Under the pieces are notes generated by a model. That model worked only from the letters and a program-made list of their open reading frames with translations, was not told the origin of the DNA and ran no database searches. A stretch of 5,005 bases of DNA, from NCBI GenBank assembly GCA_028288645.1, contig JAQBNJ010000352.1, forward strand, positions 1 through 5,005, written 5' to 3'. Positions 1 to 4,918 of this stretch are shown here, piece after piece. The translations under genes were made by a program, and so were the position numbers. The stretch comes from Sediminibacterium sp. GTDB taxonomy: Bacteria; Bacteroidota; Bacteroidia; Chitinophagales; Chitinophagaceae. Within the stretch, counting starts at the first letter, position 1. Each line of letters opens with the position of its first letter.

Positions 1-2
1 CA

Positions 3-68
3 GCAGTTAAAGGTAAATTGATGCTTACAATACAAACGGACATTATTGCGTCTAAAAGAGACAATTAA
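3..68 (+). CDS. Possible 3' end of a convergent plus-strand gene (partial)
   Basis: A plus-strand reading frame is open from the left edge and ends with TAA at 66-68. It encodes about 21 residues, with an alternating beta-strand-like stretch (KLMLTIQTDIIA) followed by a charged end (SKRDN). Its stop interlocks with the frameshift-corrected stop of the opposing multicopper oxidase gene (65-67), giving a tidy tail-to-tail arrangement sharing TTAA. The strand-plus-charged-tail pattern is vaguely like the end of small beta-barrel proteins such as the YceI family, but the fragment is too short for a family call. A frame this short could easily be chance. A minus-strand ATG also lies in this stretch (46-44), and I cannot exclude a minus-strand gene instead. 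Confidence 0.3.
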   Translation, partial: AVKGKLMLTIQTDIIASKRDN

Positions 69-2256
69 TAGGTAATGGTAATGCCGGCTCCAAAGCCCAT
101 ATCGCTGTCGTAATGAGTTGACAGTGAAAATATTTGGTTGCCACATACCTGATACCCGTCATGTATTCCTTATCCGTATTTACCATAAAATTAAACCGCA
201 ATCTTTTGGAAACCGGCAAGTCTTCTCTTGACAACTGGAGGCGAAGCTTTCCTTCGGTGTCAAACCTTGCATCAGCTTTAACCAGCAACGGCATTGTGTA
301 TTCAACACCAAAGCAAAATGCTTTCCGGTTATCTTTTGAATTAACATTGCCAAATAAGTCCTTTTCAGGCCCTTCCATCTGCCGGTACCTGAAGTCCCAA
401 CCAATATACGGAAACCACCATTGCATTTTCCCCAGATATCGCCCGATATGGCTCTCACTTTCATAGCCATGCTCCGGCTTCAATCCTATCCGCCATTCGG
501 TTTGGAATTGAAAACGTGTATTGGTAAACATGATCTCTCCGTCTGTGCCGTTGCTTTCCAATCCAACTTTTGCCATAGTATGGATCTTCCTGTCATCCGC
601 ATATATTTTTTTCAAAGCTTTTACCGGGTCACCGATTTCGGGATTCACAGGTGAGCCTTCATAACTGAATAGTCTGCCCATCCCACTCATCATGTGGTAT
701 AATATATGGCAATGAAAAAACCAATCGCCGCTTTCTGTTGCAGCAAATTCCAAAGTATCCGTTTCCATAGGCATGATATCTAATACATTCTTTAAGGGAG
801 AATAATCCCCTTGCCCATTGAGTACCCTGAAAAAATGTCCATGCAGGTGCATTGGGTGGCGCATCATAGTGCCATTGTATAAGATGATCCGTACGTTCTC
901 TCCTTTTTTGATCATGATCTTATCGGTTTCAGAAACCGTTTTATTATCAATAGTCCAGACATACCTGTTCATATTACCGGAGAGATTGAAAATAAATTCC
1001 TTTACCGGTGCATCAGGCAATACTGTGGGAACAGGTGAACGAAGCATGGCATAATTGAGTGTTACAATTTCTTTTGCCCCCCCTGTCTCCGGGTACATGA
1101 CAGTATTCATGTCCATTTGCTGCAGGCTCATCTTCATGACCATATCATTCAAATCGCCATTCATTTTCATCATATCATTCATCATCTTCATGCCTTCAAA
1201 ATATTTTAAGCGGGGCATTGTGTCGGCTAAAACTTTCATTCCCTCACCTAACCAGAGTGTGGTTGCTTTTGTGCGGTCTTCTGCAGTGGCAGTCAACGCA
1301 TAACTTTTATTATCCGGAAACACCACCAACACATCATACGTCTCTGAAACTGCGATCAGTAACCTGTCAACCGCAACAGGAACCACATCTTTCCCATCAT
1401 TCGCTACCACAATAAGTTTACCGCCTGCATAATTCAGCCAGAAATAAGTGGAAGAGCTACCATTGACAATTCGAAGTTTCGCCGTATCCCCTGCTTTAAA
1501 GCCATGCGCTTCATTTTCACTTTTCCCATTGCTGAAAAACCTGTCGTAATAAACATCGCTCACGTCCATTGCTGTCATGCGCTTCCATTCATTGGTCAGT
1601 TTGGTTTTAAAATAACCGGCTTTAATAGCTTCAGCGTAACTTTGTGTGCTTCCTTTTTTGATACCATACCAATCAGTAGCATTGTGCAATGAACGGTCAA
1701 CTTCATCAGGGTTTTCATCTGTCCAATCGCTTAATAATAATGTATATTCTTTTTTAACCGGTTCATCTTTTTTATGAATGTTGATCGCTCCATACATGCC
1801 ACTTTGTTGTTGCATCATGGTATGTGAATGATACCAGTAACTTCCGTTTTGTTTGATAGGAAATGTGTAATAATGTGTTTGCCCCATTGTAATGGGTGCA
1901 GTGGTCAGATAAGATACCCCGTCATATTTATTTGGCAGAATAAGACCATGCCAGTGAATCGAAGTCTCCATCATCGAATTATTATGCACATAGATCTCCG
2001 CGGTATCTCCTTCTGTAAAATCCAGTACGGGAGCCGGTATTGAGCCATTGATCGCCATAGCAGGTCTTGTTTTCCCTGTATAATTTACCATCGTGTCGGT
2101 TATATACAAATGGTAAATCATACGGTTGCCAATCTTTGTAAAAAATGGAAGTTTAGCGGGTTGCATTTCTTTTCCCATATCCATTTTCATATCATCCTGT
2201 GCGAAAACAAAGGTTGATAACAAGAGCCCCGATAAAAATAATAAGGCGGCTTTCAT
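52..2256 (-). CDS. CopA-like multicopper oxidase with CopB-like C-terminal domain, 3' end apparently frameshifted
   Basis: Likely periplasmic or outer-membrane-associated cuprous oxidase for copper detoxification. Residues 1-19 form a Sec signal peptide (cleavage likely after VFA, before QDD). There is no twin-arginine motif, unlike enterobacterial CopA/PcoA. All four copper-ligand motifs of multicopper oxidases are intact: HWHG 101-104, WYHSH 141-145, HPMHLHGH 467-474 and HCHILYHMMSGM 515-526, giving the type 1, 2 and 3 sites with Met526 as probable axial ligand. Methionine-rich stretches at 23-31 and about 340-387 suit Cu(I) binding. Residues ~555-730 are an extra beta-rich domain reminiscent of CopB (inference). 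Phe710 is followed by a probable one-base deletion: restoring one T makes the protein end ...GAGITITY at about 730 aa, with its stop at 65-67, instead of the unrelated 24-residue tail ending at 52. The start overlaps the DUF3347 stop (ATGA), indicating translational coupling. The oxidase call is secure; the true C-terminus is not. Confidence 0.93.
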   Translation of the reverse strand: MKAALLFLSGLLLSTFVFAQDDMKMDMGKEMQPAKLPFFTKIGNRMIYHLYITDTMVNYTGKTRPAMAINGSIPAPVLDFTEGDTAEIYVHNNSMMETSIHWHGLILPNKYDGVSYLTTAPITMGQTHYYTFPIKQNGSYWYHSHTMMQQQSGMYGAINIHKKDEPVKKEYTLLLSDWTDENPDEVDRSLHNATDWYGIKKGSTQSYAEAIKAGYFKTKLTNEWKRMTAMDVSDVYYDRFFSNGKSENEAHGFKAGDTAKLRIVNGSSSTYFWLNYAGGKLIVVANDGKDVVPVAVDRLLIAVSETYDVLVVFPDNKSYALTATAEDRTKATTLWLGEGMKVLADTMPRLKYFEGMKMMNDMMKMNGDLNDMVMKMSLQQMDMNTVMYPETGGAKEIVTLNYAMLRSPVPTVLPDAPVKEFIFNLSGNMNRYVWTIDNKTVSETDKIMIKKGENVRIILYNGTMMRHPMHLHGHFFRVLNGQGDYSPLKNVLDIMPMETDTLEFAATESGDWFFHCHILYHMMSGMGRLFSYEGSPVNPEIGDPVKALKKIYADDRKIHTMAKVGLESNGTDGEIMFTNTRFQFQTEWRIGLKPEHGYESESHIGRYLGKMQWWFPYIGWDFRYRQMEGPEKDLFGNVNSKDNRKAFCFGVEYTMPLLVKADARFDTEGKLRLQLSREDLPVSKRLRFNFMVNTDKEYMTGIRYVATKYFHCQLITTAIWALEPALPLPINCLF
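127..130 (-). other. Probable one-base deletion (frameshift) site in the multicopper oxidase gene
   Basis: The coding strand reads TAT TTT CAC TGT across this TTTT run (plus-strand AAAA). Adding one T gives TAT TTT TCA CTG and opens a frame encoding SLSTHYDSD...GAGITITY, ending with TAA at 65-67. The restored tail has alternating polar and hydrophobic residues and a final aromatic residue, as expected of a beta-barrel end. The tail actually encoded (HCQLITTAIWALEPALPLP...) has no such pattern. The cause could be a homopolymer sequencing error or a true mutation. Confidence 0.75.
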
Positions 2257-2699
2257 GGTTTGATGGTTTGTGTTATGTTACCGCATGTAAGCATCATTTT
2301 ACCGTAATAAGGATTCCTGATGGCAGGTTCACTGCTTAGCCAATACACTTTTTTCATAGGGCAATAATCCTGGTAGATGGTATCAGTGGTCATTTTTTTT
2401 GTTTTGACCAGCGTGTACATTTCCGATGAAAGTTCTTCAAAAGCATTCCGCTGTTTTTCCAGGTCCCTGCCTGCCGAAATTAATTTTTTCCTGAGCGGAT
2501 CAGGTAATACAAGATTACCTGTAGATGCGTTGATCACGTCCGTTATTTTGGAAGAGGCTGTATTTGCATCGCTATTCACCAACGCATCTTTTAATTCATA
2601 ATAATGTTTTAATAAATGGGTATCATTTACTGTTGTTTTTTGTGCCTGCACTGAATTCAAAAGCAGTAGCAGGGAAAAGAAGTTTAGTAACTGTTTCAT
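2253..2699 (-). CDS. Secreted DUF3347 protein, probable periplasmic copper-binding accessory
   Basis: A 148-residue exported protein. Residues 1-19 are a Sec signal peptide (hydrophobic core LLNFFSLLLLLNS, cleavage likely after VQA, before QKT). The mature part matches the DUF3347 pattern: helical HLLKHYYELKDALVNSD at 28-44, a middle helix around 76-95, then YQDYCPM 109-115, YWLSSE 119-124 and IRNPYYGKMMLTCG 127-140. Cys113, Met115, Met135/136 and Cys139 are candidate Cu(I) ligands; CPM...CG recalls motifs in metal-binding domains of copper pumps and CusB-type proteins (family knowledge plus inference). DUF3347 has no firmly established biochemical role that I can cite. The stop overlaps the oxidase start by 4 bp, so the two products are probably made together and may act on the same periplasmic copper pool. 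The upstream gene ends 11 bp before this start. No Shine-Dalgarno sequence is visible, which is normal for Bacteroidota. Confidence 0.88.
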   Translation of the reverse strand: MKQLLNFFSLLLLLNSVQAQKTTVNDTHLLKHYYELKDALVNSDANTASSKITDVINASTGNLVLPDPLRKKLISAGRDLEKQRNAFEELSSEMYTLVKTKKMTTDTIYQDYCPMKKVYWLSSEPAIRNPYYGKMMLTCGNITQTIKP

Positions 2700-2710
2700 A
2701 ATTGTATATT

Positions 2711-3451
2711 TTAAAGCATTTTAAATATCATGGTAATACTCATCGCGATCATGATCGAATCTTCAATAATAGTAACTGTACTCATTGGCAGGTTAAACAC
2801 AGAGCCTAAACAGGCGCATTTGATCTTACGCTTATTAAATACGCTTTGCAATACGCCGATGATGCTTACCGACATAACCACCAGGGTTATTTCATTCATG
2901 ATAAGTGGTTGAAAATTGATTACAAAGGATAAGCCCAACGCCAGCTCAACAAATGGATATACATAACCCCATAGTCTGATTTTTTTGGCAACGATATCAT
3001 ACATGGAATAGCTATCGGCAAAACCATTTAGGTCAAGCATTTTGAAAAAAGAGAATGCAATGAAAAAACCGGCCATAAACACCCGCATAAATGCCCATAC
3101 ATTAAAGTGCGTAGTAGCACCTGCTCCAATAAGTGAAAGGACAACAATATACCCGAATACCAATAAAAGTGGCCTGTAAGTGGCCAACCAGGATTTTGCC
3201 GGCTCTTCCATTTCTGAGTATACTTTCGCGGCTGGTATTTCTAATGATTCTGATAGCTGGTATTTTGGGTAATCTTTTAATGCCGCCTGTAATGCTGTGG
3301 TAGATATATGTTTATCCATTTCTATTTCAGCCTTTCCTGAAGAAAGATCAATTGAAACATTTTTAATTCCCGGGATTCCGGATAACAGCCCCTGCACTTT
3401 TTGTTGGCAGCTGCTACAGGTCATTCCTGTGATTTTATAAGTATGGTTCAT
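2711..3451 (-). CDS. HMA domain fused to MauE/DoxX-like redox-associated membrane domain
   Basis: A 246-residue inner-membrane protein. Residues 1-70 form a heavy-metal-associated domain with GMTCSSC at 9-15 (Cys12 and Cys15 bind Cu(I) or a similar soft metal), followed by the typical VSIDLSSGKAEIEMD second and third strands. After a short linker come about five membrane segments, near 94-111, 118-138, 162-180, 186-204 and 223-244. The stretch FSFFKMLDLNGFADSYSMYDIVAKKI (133-158) is typical of MauE/DoxX-like proteins, and a Cys pair, KCACLG (211-216), sits between the last two helices. MauE is linked to disulfide formation in methylamine dehydrogenase maturation, so an electron or disulfide relay coupled to metal capture is a reasonable inference, but not shown. 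There is no P-type ATPase motif (no DKTGT or CPC), so this is not a copper pump. It is the first gene of a three-gene unit, preceded by a promoter-like element 15 bp upstream. Confidence 0.85.
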   Translation of the reverse strand: MNHTYKITGMTCSSCQQKVQGLLSGIPGIKNVSIDLSSGKAEIEMDKHISTTALQAALKDYPKYQLSESLEIPAAKVYSEMEEPAKSWLATYRPLLLVFGYIVVLSLIGAGATTHFNVWAFMRVFMAGFFIAFSFFKMLDLNGFADSYSMYDIVAKKIRLWGYVYPFVELALGLSFVINFQPLIMNEITLVVMSVSIIGVLQSVFNKRKIKCACLGSVFNLPMSTVTIIEDSIMIAMSITMIFKML

Positions 3452-3466
3452 AATAATTTTATATAG

Positions 3467-3480
3467 TACAAAACTACGGT
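3467..3480 (-). promoter_or_regulatory. -7-type promoter element within a shared box, upstream of the HMA-MauE gene
   Basis: The minus strand reads ACCGTAGTTTTGTA, containing TAGTTTTG (3476-3469), a match to the Bacteroidetes sigma consensus TAnnTTTG. Transcription would begin roughly 10 nt before the ATG at 3451, giving a very short leader. The 14 bp box is 12/14 identical to the one before the regulator gene (4114-4127), differing only at the two nn positions, which suggests common control. Confidence 0.6.
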
Positions 3481-3493
3481 GGTGATATACCGT
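3476..3493. promoter_or_regulatory. Candidate operator: ACGGT-N8-ACCGT inverted repeat
   Basis: A perfect 5 bp inverted repeat (3476-3480 and 3489-3493) lies directly upstream of and touching the -7 element, in the spacer of the promoter. One arm is the ACCGT part of the box shared with the regulator promoter. The position fits a regulator acting on RNA polymerase, but the arms are short and could be coincidental. Confidence 0.4.
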
Positions 3494-3527
3494 CGCTGTT
3501 ATACAATGATGGGTAAAATTTATATCC

Positions 3528-3551
3528 TGTTGAAAAAATGAAATGTTGAAA
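3528..3551. repeat. Direct repeat TGTTGAAA x2, 16 bp period
   Basis: Plus-strand TGTTGAAA occurs at 3528-3535 and again at 3544-3551, just after the regulator's stop codon and about 65-90 bp upstream of the presumed transcription start of the next gene. AraC-family proteins often bind direct repeats, but usually about two helical turns (~21 bp) apart, so the 16 bp period is not an ideal fit. Confidence 0.35.
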
Positions 3552-3552
3552 C

Positions 3553-4110
3553 CTAAACATTGTCGATTGTCTTTCGATGATGCGGTGCTTGTGCTTTAAA
3601 CTGTGAAGGCGTCAGTCCCGTTACTTTTTTAAATTGTGCTGATAAATGAGCGGCGCTGCTATAACCAAGTTTGAATGAGATCTCATTCAGGTTCATTTGT
3701 TTATAGGTAATTAATTCCTTTGCCTTCTCTATTTTCTGCAGGATCACATATTGTTCGATAGTGATACCTTCCGTTTGTGAAAACAGTTTACTGATCACCG
3801 AGTACTCGCGCATCAATGCGGTGGAAAGTATCTCTGTAAAAGGGAATTTCTCATCCTCTTTATAATGTATGTGATCAATTACGATCGTTTTGATCCTGTC
3901 TACCTGCTGCTTGAGGTTATCATCCAATAATTCAAACCCGATGCTTGTAAGGTTTGAGGCAAACTTTCCTAATTGCGCTGCATTCAGTTCCTCCCTGATC
4001 ATCACTTCACCAAGTCTTACATACACTGCGTTCGCAGGGATGTCTTTGATCAGTTGGTCCACCGCTTTGATACAGCGCGGACAGACCATATTTTTGATAT
4101 ACAGGTTCAT
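3553..4110 (-). CDS. AraC-family transcriptional regulator with N-terminal HMA-like CxxC domain
   Basis: A 185-residue cytoplasmic DNA-binding protein. Residues 1-62 look like an HMA-type ferredoxin fold: strand LYIKN, then NMVCPRCIKAVDQLIK with Cys10 and Cys13, then strands near VYVRLGEVMI and IGFELL. The loop reads NMVCPRC rather than the usual GMTCxxC. After a helical linker, residues ~90-175 are an AraC/XylS DNA-binding domain, with a first helix-turn-helix around EQYVILQKIEKAKELI and the signature EISFKLGYSSAAHLSAQFKKVTGLTPSQF spread over 143-171. No cupin or other sugar-sensing domain is present, so metal binding by the CxxC domain is the obvious candidate signal (inference). I chose the ATG at 4110 over an in-frame ATG at 4134: the upstream one lies inside the preceding gene and adds eight residues before the first strand, whereas 4110 follows that gene's stop by 10 bp and sits next to a -7-like element. 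The likely targets are its own promoter and the downstream copper genes. Confidence 0.87.
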   Translation of the reverse strand: MNLYIKNMVCPRCIKAVDQLIKDIPANAVYVRLGEVMIREELNAAQLGKFASNLTSIGFELLDDNLKQQVDRIKTIVIDHIHYKEDEKFPFTEILSTALMREYSVISKLFSQTEGITIEQYVILQKIEKAKELITYKQMNLNEISFKLGYSSAAHLSAQFKKVTGLTPSQFKAQAPHHRKTIDNV

Positions 4111-4113
4111 AGA

Positions 4114-4127
4114 TACAAATTTACGGT
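4114..4127 (-). promoter_or_regulatory. -7-type promoter element within a shared box, upstream of the AraC-type gene
   Basis: The minus strand reads ACCGTAAATTTGTA, containing TAAATTTG (4123-4116), a TAnnTTTG match. It lies 3 bp before the chosen ATG, so a transcript from it would be leaderless or nearly so. There is no clear -33 element. The box overlaps the stop codon of the DUF3703 gene (4121-4123), so the regulator could be transcribed both from here and by readthrough. Confidence 0.5.
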
Positions 4128-4142
4128 TTAGCAAAATTTGTA
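4114..4142. promoter_or_regulatory. Perfect 9 bp inverted repeat, candidate autoregulatory operator
   Basis: Plus-strand TACAAATTT (4114-4122) and AAATTTGTA (4134-4142) are exact reverse complements separated by 11 bp. Their centres are 20 bp apart, about two helical turns, as expected for a dimeric regulator. The repeat covers the -7-like element of the regulator and the end of the DUF3703 gene. The arms are AT-rich and no T-run follows, so an operator seems more likely than a terminator. Confidence 0.5.
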
Positions 4143-4492
4143 AGCATTAGCGCCAGGTCCTGTGGTATTTCCATGGGTTTCAGCGGCGGTACGTTTGCAC
4201 CGCCGGTGTTGCCGACCGGGATTTTGCCGACGAATGATTTTACGCCACCTATCAACAATCTCGGAATTTGACCAAGTATTTCTTTACCACTTTTGATCCT
4301 GATACCGAAGAGCAGCATTTTCCAGTGAACATAACTGTGTTGGATAAACCAGCGTTGTCCCAATACATGTGCTCGTTCCAGGCGCTCCCATGCGTTCTGG
4401 TAACGCTCCCTTTTTAAGTCACTGTCGTAAAATGCCAGTTCCATCGCATAAAAGGGTTTAAGTGCGGGTGGCATGGACCAGTAAACTTTCAT
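4121..4492 (-). CDS. DUF3703 family protein
   Basis: A 123-residue soluble protein without a signal peptide or membrane segment. It carries the conserved features I associate with DUF3703: LERAHVLGQR (38-47), conserved histidines His52 and His56 in a helix (FIQHSYVHWKMLLFGIR), GQIPRLL (74-80), GKIPVGNTGGANV (89-101) and PMEIPQDL (106-113). His42, His52 and His56 could form a metal site, but no function is established that I can cite. The ATG at 4492 overlaps the stop of the upstream membrane-protein gene in an ATGA junction, so the two are probably translationally coupled. It ends 10 bp before the regulator's start, with the regulator's promoter-like element over its stop codon. Family membership is fairly secure; the role is unknown. 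Confidence 0.83.
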   Translation of the reverse strand: MKVYWSMPPALKPFYAMELAFYDSDLKRERYQNAWERLERAHVLGQRWFIQHSYVHWKMLLFGIRIKSGKEILGQIPRLLIGGVKSFVGKIPVGNTGGANVPPLKPMEIPQDLALMLTNFAKP

Positions 4493-4896
4493 GGCGTAAA
4501 ATTAAGGTTTGTGTGGTTTGTCATTCTTTTTGCTAATATCAGCAGGTAGACGCCCATTACCCAGTCGATAGAAAGGCAGAACAGGTCATAATGTGGCGGC
4601 CGCAGATCCGGTAACGGTAATACATCGTAAACAAGATCCCAGGCACCATGCAGGAAAAATCCAAGCGCCAGCAATTGCATGTTTTTGATCCCGAAATAAC
4701 CAATGAACATGAATCCTATTGCCTGCACCGAATTGAGTAACAGGGAAGTAGTATCGCTCCAGGTATACCCGACATAAAGGAATCCGATGCCTGTCAATAT
4801 CATTGCGTAAATTGTTGCTTTATCGAGCTTCTTAAGCATGATGATAGCTAGTATGGAAACCACGCCTGAAACAATTCCAATAATTATAGCTTGCAT
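4489..4896 (-). CDS. Small multi-pass membrane protein, DUF6010-like
   Basis: A 135-residue hydrophobic protein with about five predicted membrane segments: 3-20, 29-45, 54-70, 72-89 and 104-122. The most distinctive part is the end of helix 4 and the following loop: LHGAWDLVYD (82-91), then PLPDLRPPHYDLFC, then SIDWVMGVYLL (109-119), with conserved-looking His83, Trp86, Asp87, Asp111 and Trp112. This resembles proteins annotated as DUF6010, but I make that match from memory of the HGxWD / CxxxDW pattern and it should be treated as tentative. No transport or enzymatic motif is recognisable. It starts 22 bp after the SHOCT gene's stop and overlaps the DUF3703 start by 4 bp, so it is most likely part of a longer operon extending beyond the right edge. 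Confidence 0.72.
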   Translation of the reverse strand: MQAIIIGIVSGVVSILAIIMLKKLDKATIYAMILTGIGFLYVGYTWSDTTSLLLNSVQAIGFMFIGYFGIKNMQLLALGFFLHGAWDLVYDVLPLPDLRPPHYDLFCLSIDWVMGVYLLILAKRMTNHTNLNFTP

Positions 4897-4918
4897 AATT
4901 TTTTGATTTAAGTACTGT

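Larger units (their letters stand above)
3452..3552 (-). promoter_or_regulatory. Intergenic control region of the HMA-MauE / DUF3347 / oxidase unit
   Basis: This 101 bp gap separates the regulator from its presumed target operon. It holds, in transcription order, a pair of TGTTGAAA direct repeats (plus-strand 3528-3535 and 3544-3551, 16 bp apart), an ACGGT-N8-ACCGT inverted repeat (3476-3493) and a TAGTTTTG match to the Bacteroidetes -7 element. No convincing -33 TTG/TTTG lies at the usual distance of about 19-20 bp; the nearest is about 27 bp upstream. That would suit a promoter needing an activator. I see no strong terminator after the regulator gene, so readthrough from it is also possible. 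Confidence 0.6.

Noticed and set aside
1..51. Start of another minus-strand gene (ATG at 46-44, MSVCIVSIN...)
   Set aside because: It begins only a few bases after the oxidase stop and has no recognisable N-terminal features. The plus-strand frame ending at 66-68 fits slightly better, but neither can be decided from this window.
134..1692. Several plus-strand open frames of 60-110 codons opposite the multicopper oxidase (for example 134-466, 818-1054, 1055-1303)
   Set aside because: They lie entirely antisense to a gene with intact copper motifs, show no recognisable domains, and have compositions typical of reverse-strand shadows.
2711..3451. Copper-transporting P-type ATPase, suggested by GMTCSSC
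   Set aside because: The protein is only 246 residues and lacks the DKTGT phosphorylation motif, the CPC/CPx membrane motif and the ATP-binding domain.
4111..4134. Extended start of the AraC-type regulator at the ATG at 4134 (adds MLNRKFVS)
   Set aside because: It would overlap the DUF3703 coding end, precedes the natural first strand of the HMA-like fold, and lies upstream of the promoter-like element. The ATG at 4110 is more plausible.
4114..4142. Rho-independent terminator at the end of the DUF3703 gene
   Set aside because: The stem would be AT-rich with an 11 nt loop and no following T-run, and the repeat coincides with the promoter-like box, so an operator is favoured.
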